Shown here one piece after another: positions 51,695 through 60,762 of a stretch of 64,000 nt of DNA. The position numbers were made by a program, and so were the translations under genes. The notes below the pieces were generated by a model. That model searched no databases and had not been told where the DNA came from. It was given only the letters and a program-made list of their open reading frames with translations. The number at the start of each line of letters is the position of its first letter. Within the stretch, counting starts at the first letter, position 1. The stretch is from Leuconostoc suionicum (lineage in GTDB: Bacteria > Bacillota > Bacilli > Lactobacillales > Lactobacillaceae). The DNA lies in assembly GCF_001891125.1 (NCBI RefSeq), contig NZ_CP015247.1, forward strand, positions 1,010,501-1,074,500. Reading direction: 5' to 3'.

Positions 51695-52716
51695 TCATCA
51701 ATAGATGCTAAAAATCGCTAATTGTTAAGACAATTCAAAGTCAATAGCTTTGGGCTGCATTTTTGCGTATAATAGAAGCCAGAAAAACACGCATTTAGGG
51801 TTTGATTGGCTTAAAAAAGTCAAAATGACAATGCCAAAACTAAATATGCGACCAACATCAAACATCAAAAATAAATTATGGTAGCTGAAATTTAGAAACG
51901 CAAAACCGCAAATAGCACAAAAACACTCTTTGTAATCATATTGTAAACAAATCCGCTATCACAACAGCGACAACGGATTAGCGAAAATAAAATCAATTTT
52001 TTTAGATTATTTGTTACTTTAGGGGTTGACCGGAGTCTGTAGAATAATAAGCATAAGGTTTGATATAGGAGTTGAAATACTTCTGTAACATACCTTGTGC
52101 TTATATTTTTGTCAAAAAGGCTTATTTTATTAAGAAAACCTAAAAATGCAAATAAGCACAAAAAAAGACCAGCCAGTGGCTAGTCGATTATGTACTTTGA
52201 AAACTAGATACAAAAATTGATTGTTATAAAATAATGTCTGGACAACCTTATTAAAAAATCAAATTTACTTAACTAATCTTCAATAAGACAATTGTAAAGT
52301 ATTTTGTGAATTATAGCAATCATGGTTGGCTTTATATTAGCTAGCTCGGAGCCTCTAAAAGAGTGAAGAGAGAACAGTCTAGGACAGTTACGATAATCAA
52401 CGTAATTTGTTACTCCGTTAGAAAAAATCTCAGTACCGATGCGATGTGTGCATACTGTGGCATGTATGTTATACCAAAGGTTCTGAAGTCGTGAAAACTA
52501 CAAAAGTGTGAGAGACTATACATGCACAGAGATATGGTTAGTTAATTTTGTTGAATAGCGTGCCAAAATTTTGATTGTTTCAGCTATTTTGATTAATCTA
52601 TTTTTGTGTTTTTTAATGGCAATTTAGGACATAATTCACATACTTGATCATTTCGAAATTATAGTGTATACTTAGACCTTGTAATTAAATAAAACCAAAA
52701 AGAAAGCAGATTAATT
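51695..52716. other. One-kilobase gene-free interval with structured DNA
   Basis: No gene with a ribosome site is visible. It holds an inverted repeat ATAAGCATAAGGT (52047-52059) / ACCTTGTGCTTAT (52092-52104), and a short hairpin GACCAGCC/GGCTAGTC (about 52168-52186). Right after that is TGTACTTTGAAAACTAGATA (52191-52210), which resembles the box upstream of 23S rRNA in lactic acid bacterial rRNA spacers. The last 160 bases before the methyltransferase hold its promoter region. The origin of the rest is unclear. Confidence 0.45.
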
Positions 52717-54024
52717 ATGCAAAAACGAGTAGCTGAAATGTTTGCTGGCGTTGGTGGATTCAGAGTGGGTCTCGAAAACCTTAATACAGGTTGGGACACT
52801 GTCTGGGCAAATCAATGGGAACCAGGGAAGAAAGCTCAGTATGCTTATGACGCGTATGTCGCTCATTTTGGAAGTAGTGAAAATTACTCGAACGAAGATA
52901 TCAGTAAAGTTGATAAAAGTGCCGTTCCGGACTTTGATTTACTAGTTGGCGGTTTTCCATGTCAGGACTATTCAGTTGCTAGTACAAAAGCCAAAGGCAT
53001 AGCAGGTAAAAAAGGAGTTCTGTGGTGGGACATCCGTGACATGATTAGCGCTAAATTCCCACCATTTGTTTTCCTAGAAAACGTTGATCGTTTGTTAAGC
53101 TCTCCAGGGGCGAAGCAACGGGGACGTGATTTTGGGATGATTTTATACACTTTAAATCAACTTGGATATGGTGTTCAGTGGCGAATGATTAATGCTGCTG
53201 AATACGGATTTCCACAACGTCGTCGTCGTGTATTTATTTTCGCTTATCGGAATGATACGAAATATTATGCCAAAGTAAGTCAAGAGCCACAAAATGAAGT
53301 TGTTGTAAGAGATGCGCCTTATAACAAAAGCTTGCCAATTAATCCAAAATTAACTTTGGAAAAAGAAATTGACATGGCCAGTTATAAAAATATCTTAGAC
53401 TTTTCTGACAATTTCACTTTTAAGTTTGAAAATACAGGTACGATGCATGAAAATAAAATTTTCACTGCAAAGTATGAGAGTAGTTATCAAGGTCCTTACC
53501 AAACATTAGATGACATTTTACTCCCAGAAGTAGATGATGAAAACCTGTTTATAGATGCTAAAGAGGGTAGACTTGAAAAGTTTGAATACTTAAAAGGGCC
53601 AAAAAGAATACCACGTGTTTCAGCTGACGGACATGAATGGGTCTATTCTGAAGGTGGCATGGCATTTCCTGATGCAGGTAATAAACCAGGAAGAACAATG
53701 CTGACTTCTGAGAAAAGTGTTAATCGCTCAACTCATGTTGTAGAAGACAAAAAGACAGGTCGCTTGCGATTTATCCACCCAATAGAAGCAGAACGTCTTA
53801 ATATGTTTCCTGATAACTGGACTAATACCGGAATGCCTAACAACATGCGTTATTTCACAATGGGCAACGCTTTAGTTGTCGGTGTCATTAGTGCTATTGG
53901 TAAAGGCATTGATGATATTATGTTGGAGGAAAATGAGTCAAAACTCGATGAGTTCATACCGGCGAAATCTATTCCAGAAGTCAATCACGTTGACTTGTTA
54001 TTAAATTTAGAATTTACTGAATAA
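52717..54024 (+). CDS. C5-cytosine DNA methyltransferase
   Basis: The protein has 435 residues. Motifs appear in the canonical order: I (MFAGVGGFRVGLEN), IV with the catalytic cysteine C82 (GGFPCQDYS), VI (FLENVDRLL), VIII (QRRRRVFIFAY) and X (MGNALVVGVI). It methylates cytosine at C5 in its target. The partner endonuclease, convergent at 54080, is Sau3AI/MutH-like. The pair is therefore probably a GATC-specific type II system like those known from lactococcal plasmids, but specificity cannot be read from sequence alone. ATG 52717 lies behind AAGAAAG. Confidence 0.93.
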   Translation: MQKRVAEMFAGVGGFRVGLENLNTGWDTVWANQWEPGKKAQYAYDAYVAHFGSSENYSNEDISKVDKSAVPDFDLLVGGFPCQDYSVASTKAKGIAGKKGVLWWDIRDMISAKFPPFVFLENVDRLLSSPGAKQRGRDFGMILYTLNQLGYGVQWRMINAAEYGFPQRRRRVFIFAYRNDTKYYAKVSQEPQNEVVVRDAPYNKSLPINPKLTLEKEIDMASYKNILDFSDNFTFKFENTGTMHENKIFTAKYESSYQGPYQTLDDILLPEVDDENLFIDAKEGRLEKFEYLKGPKRIPRVSADGHEWVYSEGGMAFPDAGNKPGRTMLTSEKSVNRSTHVVEDKKTGRLRFIHPIEAERLNMFPDNWTNTGMPNNMRYFTMGNALVVGVISAIGKGIDDIMLEENESKLDEFIPAKSIPEVNHVDLLLNLEFTE

Positions 54025-54063
54025 ATTAAATGAATATCGTCATGGTAGTAGTATCGTGAATAA

Positions 54064-54106
54064 TAAAAAAGCTAATTACTCAATTATTGAGAATATTAGC
54101 TTTTTT
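54064..54106. terminator. Shared terminator between methyltransferase and endonuclease
   Basis: AAAAAAGCTAAT...CTCAA (54064-54082) pairs with TTGAG...TATTAGCTTTTTT (54086-54106), with a two-base internal bulge. It has T runs at the end in both directions. The endonuclease stop lies inside it. Confidence 0.8.
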
Positions 54107-55639
54107 TACTTCGGATTCAAGTAATGATTTATTAACCCAAAAGGATTGTGTGGTCATCCATTCATCGCTAAATGCTTGTGAGTTACTAAGTAAATGTTTA
54201 TTGGTCCATACAGCTGCTGCTGGTAATTTATTTCCATTTGGATTGCCGTAATTGTATGCCGCTTTTTTTGAATGAGGACGTACATGGATATATAAGTTAT
54301 CCGACTCTTTTAATAAATTGTTAGATATTTTATGGGTTCCCTTTTGCATTTTTGGAGAACCATCTTTGTTTAACATTGGCTCAAGCTTTACGCCTTCCTG
54401 TAAGACAGTTTGCACCGATTTATATGCACTTTTTACTGTTGTTTCTACGAATTCCATTGGAAAATTCCACAAAGTGAAGCCCTTAAAAATTAAATCTGAA
54501 CGATACAATTTACGCTGACTACTTTTAGTAACCTTTGGTGTTTCAGTTGTATTTTGAAAAACAAAGAAGGCATATCGTTGTTCAACTAATTGTTGATATA
54601 AAGTGGATTCTTCGAAAGGAGTTTTAACGAGGGATTCGAAGCGAAATGTAGGTAGTGGGAATGATTCCCACAGCGATCCATCATCATAAAAAGTTAGTGA
54701 ACGGACTTTTGTGTTAGTCTCCTCAAATTCTTTCTGATTTTCTTTAGTATCCAAGGTTATACCTAACATGGCTCGGATGAGAATTGTTCGCGCAGATTCT
54801 GAAGATGGATTATAATTTTGAAGATTGACTAATTGAGCTATTTCTTTAACAGATTTACCAATATACGGATGAACCAGACTGTTGAGAAAGTCTGAAAAAG
54901 AAGTAAGATTGGAATCTTCAAATTTCTTTGTAAATACAGTTTTTTCATGACGTGAATCATTTAAAACGAAATCTTGTATGATTTTCGTCATAAACTTGTT
55001 TTTGAGGGCAAAGGCACGTTGTAATGCCTTTTCATCACCAACAAGTTGTTGACGCCAATCCTTATCACCACCAGCACCTTTACGGGCTGCTTCAAGAACG
55101 TTAGTAGAGCTACCGCTAATTTGATGTGCACGACCTTCATGTACAAATTTATTTATTGTATTCCAATCATCCTCTATCAACTTCCGTTCTGCTTTGGGAA
55201 AAGTATATAAAATAGACTTTATAATTTTCCATTGTTCTTTGGGAACATCTGTATTATGTTCATAAAACATTAGCTCCATACGTCGGATTTTATTCCAGAA
55301 ATGGCTTTGTTCGAATGGCAAATTAAAATCATTACAATAATTTATAATACCTAAAATTAGGCGTTCTTTGGCGACCAGAGTTTTTCGAGATTTTTTAACT
55401 GGTGTTACTTTGAGTTCGACATGGGCTTCTTCAAAGTCTGGAAGTTGAGATGAATTCGCTTTCAAGTCAAACCAATGTTGTTCTATAAAATTTCCAACAC
55501 CACCTTTATTAGAACGGCTATTCAGGGTTTGAAGCGCTGTAGTCATATCTTCTATAGGCAGTTTATTAAAAGGTATATTTGTAGCCTCTACAGCTCTATT
55601 GTGTACAGATTCTTTTGTTTTATACTTTGTTGACCGCAT
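54080..55639 (-). CDS. Sau3AI/MutH-like type II restriction endonuclease
   Basis: The protein has 519 residues. ATG 55639 (MRSTKYKTKESVHNRAVEAT) is chosen because GGAG lies six bases upstream; the longer frame adds 19 hydrophobic residues without a ribosome site. The N-terminal half has the MutH/Sau3AI nuclease signature: GGVGNFIEQHWF with E53, then DFEEAHVELKVT with D68, E75 and K77. The C-terminal half would be the second, pseudo-MutH domain known in Sau3AI. Sau3AI cleaves GATC. The convergent C5 methyltransferase supports one restriction-modification unit. Confidence 0.88.
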   Translation of the reverse strand: MRSTKYKTKESVHNRAVEATNIPFNKLPIEDMTTALQTLNSRSNKGGVGNFIEQHWFDLKANSSQLPDFEEAHVELKVTPVKKSRKTLVAKERLILGIINYCNDFNLPFEQSHFWNKIRRMELMFYEHNTDVPKEQWKIIKSILYTFPKAERKLIEDDWNTINKFVHEGRAHQISGSSTNVLEAARKGAGGDKDWRQQLVGDEKALQRAFALKNKFMTKIIQDFVLNDSRHEKTVFTKKFEDSNLTSFSDFLNSLVHPYIGKSVKEIAQLVNLQNYNPSSESARTILIRAMLGITLDTKENQKEFEETNTKVRSLTFYDDGSLWESFPLPTFRFESLVKTPFEESTLYQQLVEQRYAFFVFQNTTETPKVTKSSQRKLYRSDLIFKGFTLWNFPMEFVETTVKSAYKSVQTVLQEGVKLEPMLNKDGSPKMQKGTHKISNNLLKESDNLYIHVRPHSKKAAYNYGNPNGNKLPAAAVWTNKHLLSNSQAFSDEWMTTQSFWVNKSLLESEVKKANILNN

Positions 55640-55798
55640 ATAATACTCCAATGCTTTTATGAATATTATCTCTTTAAAAATTATCACAGTCAACATTTGT
55701 TTTATATAAGAATATTAGTGCTCGTATACTGAAAATCCGGACCGCTTTATTTCTAGGGCATAATCCGAGATAATCAAGTATAGGAGTTTTTTTATATT

Positions 55799-56074
55799 AT
55801 GAAAGCTAAGCGATACTCAACAGAATTTAAGTCATCAATTGTCACCTTGTATAATGAGGGACGTTCTGCTAATTCTCTAGCCAATGAATACCATTTGGCT
55901 GTACAAACCGTCACGGGTTGGGTGAAGAAAGCCCAAATCATTGGGACGGACGTTACCGGTAAGCCAGTGACTCGCGCCCAATTTAATGCAATGCAGAAAG
56001 AAGTCGCAAGACTCAAAGAAGAAAACGAAATTTTAAAAATTGCGGCCGTTTTGCTGGGCGAACATCGCAAGTAA
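55799..56074 (+). CDS. IS3-family transposase OrfA (copy B)
   Basis: The 91-residue product is identical to that of copy A. The -1 slippage heptamer TTTAAAA is at 56032-56038 in the correct phase (codons TTA and AAA). Confidence 0.93.
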   Translation: MKAKRYSTEFKSSIVTLYNEGRSANSLANEYHLAVQTVTGWVKKAQIIGTDVTGKPVTRAQFNAMQKEVARLKEENEILKIAAVLLGEHRK

Positions 56075-56106
56075 CACGTAAGACCCATTTTCCTATTGTT
56101 CAATCA

Positions 56107-56901
56107 TTGCTAAAACAGCATTTTAAACTCATGATGGTGCTTCGCCTACTCAAAATACCCAAAAGCACCTACTTTGATTGGGTTCACTATACTGAGAGCC
56201 AACGACAACGAGAAGACACGATCTTAAAAGCTTTGTTGCGTGAAATTTGGCAAAATAACTATAAAGCTTATGGCGCGCCACGTCTGCGATTAGCATTAGC
56301 TGATCTGAATTTGCATCATGGAACCAACCGAGTTCGTCGTTTAATGCGAGAAGCTGGCATATACTCTGTCATGAGTCGTCGATTTAACAAACCAACGACA
56401 ACTGTTGATTATCGTCAACGTCCCAACTTAATCAGGCATTTACCCGAAGCCAACGCTTGGCGCATGGACATCACTTATTTAAAGTTGAGTAATGGTCAGT
56501 GGGTCTATTTAGCGTCAGTTTTAGATTTACAAACGCGTAAGATATTAGCCCATCAAATCAGTGCCACGATGGATACCAAATTGGTAGTTACAACACTACA
56601 AAGATCGCTGTCAACTGATAAAAAACCAAATTATTTACACACTGATATGGGCAGTCAGTTCACTAGTTTTGGCTTTGAAAATTTGTTAAAGCGACATAAA
56701 ATTGATCATTCGTATTCAAAACTAGGACATCCATATGATAATGCCAAAATTGAAAGTTTTCACTCCCTATTAAAGCGTGAAATGATTTATCAATTCCGGT
56801 TTCCATCGATTGCACATCTAATTTTAGATGTGTCCAAGTATATTCATTGGTTCAACAACGAAAGAATCAGTCTTGCCAATCAAAAAATAAAAGTTGCCTA
56901 A
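56107..56901 (+). CDS. IS3-family transposase OrfB (copy B)
   Basis: This is the rve integrase core with MDITYL, HTDMGSQFTS and YDNAKIESFHS. It lies in the -1 frame relative to OrfA, and that frame is open from the heptamer at 56032 onward, so a fused OrfAB transposase is expected. It differs from copy A at two residues (A/V and R/S, just before MDITYL). Confidence 0.93.
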   Translation: MLKQHFKLMMVLRLLKIPKSTYFDWVHYTESQRQREDTILKALLREIWQNNYKAYGAPRLRLALADLNLHHGTNRVRRLMREAGIYSVMSRRFNKPTTTVDYRQRPNLIRHLPEANAWRMDITYLKLSNGQWVYLASVLDLQTRKILAHQISATMDTKLVVTTLQRSLSTDKKPNYLHTDMGSQFTSFGFENLLKRHKIDHSYSKLGHPYDNAKIESFHSLLKREMIYQFRFPSIAHLILDVSKYIHWFNNERISLANQKIKVA

Positions 56902-57202
56902 TCAGTTCAGCCCTAGATAAAAAATATTCCGAATTATTGACTTATGAGCATAGTATTTCACATTCAATTTCATTACTATTGTTGCGTTGATTTTGAAATA
57001 TTGATAATTAATTAGTCAAAATTCAAGTACTATAATATTATTTTTTTCATAATACTATTTAATGGTTTCATATTGCAATCAATCAAATTGTCTCGAAACT
57101 AATAGAAAATCATTACATTATGTTTATCATTAATGAGTGTAAATAAATATTTAATTAATGATCTTGATTTAATATACAGCGAAGTAACCTTTTAAAAAGT
57201 GA

Positions 57203-57243
57203 TATAATTAACCTCACATGTAATTATTTTAATGAAGAGGTTA
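57203..57243 (+). promoter_or_regulatory. Promoter and inverted repeat before the PHP-ATPase gene
   Basis: A -10 TATAAT (57203-57208) is followed directly by TAACCTC (57209-57215), whose complement GAGGTTA (57237-57243) contains the ribosome site of the gene at 57246. A further TAACCT lies at 57186-57191. The repeats could be an operator for autoregulation, or could hide the ribosome site if transcription starts early enough. Confidence 0.5.
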
Positions 57244-57245
57244 GT

Positions 57246-59345
57246 ATGGTTGTTAGAATTGATTTTCATTTGCACACGATAGCAGATAAGCACAAAGATA
57301 CCGAATTCACTTATTCAGAATCTTGGTTAAGAGAATATATTCAAAAGTGTGATATGGATGCAATTGCAATTACAAACCATAATCTTTTTGATAAGGATCA
57401 ATTTGAAAGTATAACCTCTACTGGCAATTTACCTGAAAATTTAGAAATTTATCCAGGAATGGAGTTAAGTCTGCTCACAGGGCACGTCCTGGTAGTATAC
57501 GATAACCAAGAAAAATACATTAGAGAGCTTACTGCAGCTTCAGAAAACATTTCTCAGCAAAATCTTGGAGAAAGTCAAGGAATTTCTGTTAACGATTTTA
57601 TAAATATTTTTCCATCGTGGCAGAAAGCTATTTTAGTTTTTGATTTAAATAAAAGTAAAAGAATGCCTATTCCAGAAGAATTAACTTTTGGATTGAATTT
57701 GGCTGGAGTTTCAAATCAGCAACAGTTTCAAGTACAGTTGAATAAAGATGACCTACTGCCCGCCTTGTTTAGCGATGCTCATGTATCTGAAGACGAGCCA
57801 GATGACAGAAGAAACAACATCGACTTTTTAATGACGAAAGGCACTTTCTTAGACGAAGAGAGTGCTGAGTGGTCAAAAATAATAAGGGCTTTCAAAAATC
57901 GTGACAAAATTAGTTCAAATCCGGACTTATTAAATAGTGTTATTGAGTTGGGTAATAATGGTAAGCCAGTCAGAGTATCTACAGGGTTAAATTTAATTGT
58001 CGGTCGCAGAGGTTCAGGTAAGACGCACTTTATCAAGCAAATAAAAAATGAATTGGGCAACAATGAATTAGTTAATGATGAAAGCGATATTTTTTATCAA
58101 GAACAGTTCAATGTACAGGAAAATCGAAAAAGTTATTTAGAAAGTCAGCAAAATCAACAATCAGAAAAGGTTTTTCAGGAATGGTCTAACAAATATACTA
58201 CCGAATGGGAAGTAATTGTTTCAGAAGTTATCCATGGTAATGAAGTTGAAAAAGTTGACGAGTGGTTAAGTAAACTTAAAGATTACGCTTCCAAAAAAAA
58301 TAATAAAAGCGCTGCTTCAAAAATATTATTGCTGTCAGATCAACCATTTCACGTTACTGATAATGAAATATTGCAAAGACAATTAAATCAGTTACGAACA
58401 ATGATTCAGACGGAGGAGTTATGGAAAGTCCTAGACAGCGATACCAAAATGACTTTTGAAAAAGCATACAATACGTTACGCAGTCACTTGAGTATGAAGC
58501 AGCAAGAAATGATTGTTAAACAATATGTTAATGATTTAGTTTCGGATGTTCAAAGTATGATTTCACAATATACTGGCTCTCCAAAATTACCAACTATCAA
58601 TTTAACTAGCGTTTATGACCAAAAGTTGTTGTTTGAAAAAACCGATATTTTCATGGAATCGATTTTGAAAGAGGACATACTTGATACAAAAAAAGTATCA
58701 ACATACAATATTGTGGTCAAAAAAAGACCATTTCGTAATGCAAAAGAACTCAAAGAGAAAATTGGTACGCCATCAGCCGTCAAAGAACGACTTTTTGATG
58801 ATTACAAAAATGGTCACTTTGTAACTTTTCTAAAGACACTTGGAAATGCTCCAGAATATAAAAAAGAATATAAAGATGAGATACTGTCTAGATTAATTTT
58901 ACAATTAGAGGTGCGACTAGAAACACAAGAAGGTATTGTAGCATCCGGAGGACAAGAAGTTGCATTTGCTTTAATGCTAGGATTAGAAAATGCCAAAAGG
59001 TATGATATTGCCCTAATTGATGAACCCGAGGGCTCACTAGACAATTATTTTATAAAAACTCAACTAGTTCCTAAATTACGAGAATTATCAAAGTATACTA
59101 CAACTTTTGTTATAACTCATAACTCAACGCTAGGTACTTTGTTAAGACCTAATTATTTAGTTGTCGCAAAGCTTAATAAAAATAATGGGTTCGACATACT
59201 TTCTGGTAAATTTGACGATAAAAAAATAATGAATATTTCAACACAGCAGTCTTTTTTGTACAATGAAGATTTTATTGATGCTATGGAAGCCGGCTTAGCC
59301 ACTTATCACGAAAAAGGAGAAGTTTATGATAGTTTGGGAAATTGA
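57246..59345 (+). CDS. PHP-domain plus ABC/SMC-type ATPase (TrlF-like), candidate defence protein
   Basis: The protein has 699 residues. The first ~230 form a PHP phosphoesterase domain with metal ligands in DFHLHT (H8, H10), ITNHNLFD and FSDAHVSED. Next is an ABC-type ATPase: Walker A GRRGSGKT (about 253-260), a long helical insertion, then signature SGGQEVAFAL (about 567), Walker B IALIDEPEGSLDN and H-loop VITHNS. This split head with an internal coiled coil is SMC/RecN-like. The domain order matches TrlF-type proteins. The combination suggests an ATPase sensor controlling a nuclease or phosphoesterase, and the gene lies beside a restriction system. Function against phage is inferred. Confidence 0.82.
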   Translation: MVVRIDFHLHTIADKHKDTEFTYSESWLREYIQKCDMDAIAITNHNLFDKDQFESITSTGNLPENLEIYPGMELSLLTGHVLVVYDNQEKYIRELTAASENISQQNLGESQGISVNDFINIFPSWQKAILVFDLNKSKRMPIPEELTFGLNLAGVSNQQQFQVQLNKDDLLPALFSDAHVSEDEPDDRRNNIDFLMTKGTFLDEESAEWSKIIRAFKNRDKISSNPDLLNSVIELGNNGKPVRVSTGLNLIVGRRGSGKTHFIKQIKNELGNNELVNDESDIFYQEQFNVQENRKSYLESQQNQQSEKVFQEWSNKYTTEWEVIVSEVIHGNEVEKVDEWLSKLKDYASKKNNKSAASKILLLSDQPFHVTDNEILQRQLNQLRTMIQTEELWKVLDSDTKMTFEKAYNTLRSHLSMKQQEMIVKQYVNDLVSDVQSMISQYTGSPKLPTINLTSVYDQKLLFEKTDIFMESILKEDILDTKKVSTYNIVVKKRPFRNAKELKEKIGTPSAVKERLFDDYKNGHFVTFLKTLGNAPEYKKEYKDEILSRLILQLEVRLETQEGIVASGGQEVAFALMLGLENAKRYDIALIDEPEGSLDNYFIKTQLVPKLRELSKYTTTFVITHNSTLGTLLRPNYLVVAKLNKNNGFDILSGKFDDKKIMNISTQQSFLYNEDFIDAMEAGLATYHEKGEVYDSLGN

Positions 59346-59616
59346 ACCTACAGAGGTAAAAATGCGTGTAAGTAAAGATAAGTATGTAGATGCAAGTTTG
59401 ATTACAAAAGACCACTTGTTTCAATTGATGAATCTAATGTTCAGTGAAGATGAAGAAACATTCCAACTGGCTAATGATGAAGACTTTTCTATTTTAAAAA
59501 ACACTGTTCTCAGGGAAATTGTAGTGCAAATAAATAAAGCGTTGAAGGAATTTTATGATAATGTAGAAAATCAAAAAAACACTATTGAAAGAAAATTTCC
59601 TTCACTACAACAGTGA
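59326..59616 (+). CDS. Small partner protein of the PHP-ATPase, 96 aa
   Basis: ATG 59326 overlaps the PHP-ATPase end by 20 bp and has AAAGGAG upstream, so the two are coupled. The protein is acidic and helical (YVDASLITKDHLFQLMNLMF; REIVVQINKALKEFYDNVEN) without known motifs. It could be an inhibitor, sensor or structural subunit of the ATPase. A strong terminator follows at 59644. Confidence 0.75.
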   Translation: MIVWEIEPTEVKMRVSKDKYVDASLITKDHLFQLMNLMFSEDEETFQLANDEDFSILKNTVLREIVVQINKALKEFYDNVENQKNTIERKFPSLQQ

Positions 59617-59643
59617 ATTATGAATAAAAATAAACAATTCCAC

Positions 59644-59682
59644 AAAAGGAGCAAAATCAGATTAACTGTTTTTGCTCCTTTT
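59644..59682 (+). terminator. Terminator of the PHP-ATPase operon
   Basis: AAAAGGAGCAAAA (59644-59656) pairs perfectly with TTTTGCTCCTTTT (59670-59682), with T-rich sequence after. The stem reads alike on both strands. Confidence 0.85.
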
Positions 59683-59714
59683 AATTTTAAATTAAGAAAG
59701 AGAGAATTTATATT

Positions 59715-60497
59715 ATGGTTAATAAGTTTGGTAGTTTATCACTACAAGGAAAAAGTATCGGAAAGCTCACATTTGCTGGGCGTAATTTAGTTGGTTCGAA
59801 TGCTGATGTGGCAGTGGCAATGTTGAATGTGAATAACACATTGAATACTGAAAACGTCACACCACAGGCTGGCTTTGATTTTAGTATAGCTTTTGGTACA
59901 CCGCTAAAATTGATCGATGCAAAAATTATTGCTGGTACTGCTCGCAGTAACCAAAGAAATGGAGCTCGAGTTGCCACTAAGACTGGTACTTTGTTACCTA
60001 TGTCTGATGCTAAAACAGACACTCTGCCAGAAGAAGAATATGATGCTGTATTCGTGTCAGGTAAAGACAAGACACCACATGGACGTGTGCGTAGTGCTGA
60101 TGCGTTTGATAGTCATGATTTAGTTTTGTTTAGGGTTACACCTAACTATAAAACTGACAATCGTGGCGAAGTTGCTCGTGATGATTACGATGAACCAATT
60201 ATTTCAAATTATCAGTTTAACTTTATTCAACAAAGCAAATCAGGCGATGTTGGCAATGATGATAACATTGTCCGTATTTTGGTTGACCCAGCAGAAAGTG
60301 AACGCTTGCAAGCTGGTTTGAAGCCGGGGGACAAGTTAGTACCACAAGGTTTGAAGTTTGCATTTGCTGGTAATGATGCCACTGATTGGACGGTGTATGC
60401 TGACACGTTAGTTTCACTTGATGAGAAGGCAACCGAAAAGCCAGCATCAAATCAAAGTAAGACAGCTACTAACCAAGCCGACAAAGTAAAAAGTTAA
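59715..60497 (+). CDS. Orphan hypothetical protein, 260 aa
   Basis: ATG 59715 lies behind AAGAGAG. The protein looks soluble and beta-rich in its first ~150 residues (FGSLSLQGKSIGKLTFAGRN; VAMLNVNNTLNTENVTPQAG) with acidic loops, and ends in a low-complexity Lys/Ala/Ser tail (KATEKPASNQSKTATNQADK). It has no signal peptide, membrane helix or catalytic motif that I can recognise. It stands alone between terminators, so it gives no context clue. It could be a DNA-binding, plasmid-borne structural or phage-like protein. Confidence 0.7.
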   Translation: MVNKFGSLSLQGKSIGKLTFAGRNLVGSNADVAVAMLNVNNTLNTENVTPQAGFDFSIAFGTPLKLIDAKIIAGTARSNQRNGARVATKTGTLLPMSDAKTDTLPEEEYDAVFVSGKDKTPHGRVRSADAFDSHDLVLFRVTPNYKTDNRGEVARDDYDEPIISNYQFNFIQQSKSGDVGNDDNIVRILVDPAESERLQAGLKPGDKLVPQGLKFAFAGNDATDWTVYADTLVSLDEKATEKPASNQSKTATNQADKVKS

Positions 60498-60762
60498 TAG
60501 GATATATATATAGGAATTATATATTTAACTTCGTAGAAATGGATGGGTATGAGCGAATTATTTTATCCTCACTTTCATTGTCAGAAAGGTTTTTAATCGG
60601 GTGTGATTTATAAGTGCTGCACCTCTAAAAACAATGCGAAATTGTTTTGGTAACAAGTTAATTTACATTAAATAAATTAATAATAGAAAAATGATGCAAT
60701 ATTTTTTGTATTGTGCAATAATACTGGTTGAGTTAAAAATAAATAGTATTGGAAGTTATAAA

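Larger units (their letters stand above)
55719..56950 (+). mobile_element. IS3-family element, copy B
   Basis: The element is 1232 bp, with ends TGCTCGTATACTG... and ...CTTATGAGCA. It is flanked by the 3-bp duplication TAG (55716-55718 and 56951-56953), so this copy is a clean insertion. It is inverted relative to copy A at 2152-3383. Confidence 0.94.

Noticed and set aside
50540..51800. Complete IS30 element around the 341-residue transposase
   Set aside because: No convincing inverted repeats or target duplication could be found on the two sides, so only the gene is called.
60498..60762. Possible c-di-AMP (ydaO-type) riboswitch before kup
   Set aside because: The conserved motifs of that riboswitch could not be found; only a small hairpin is visible.
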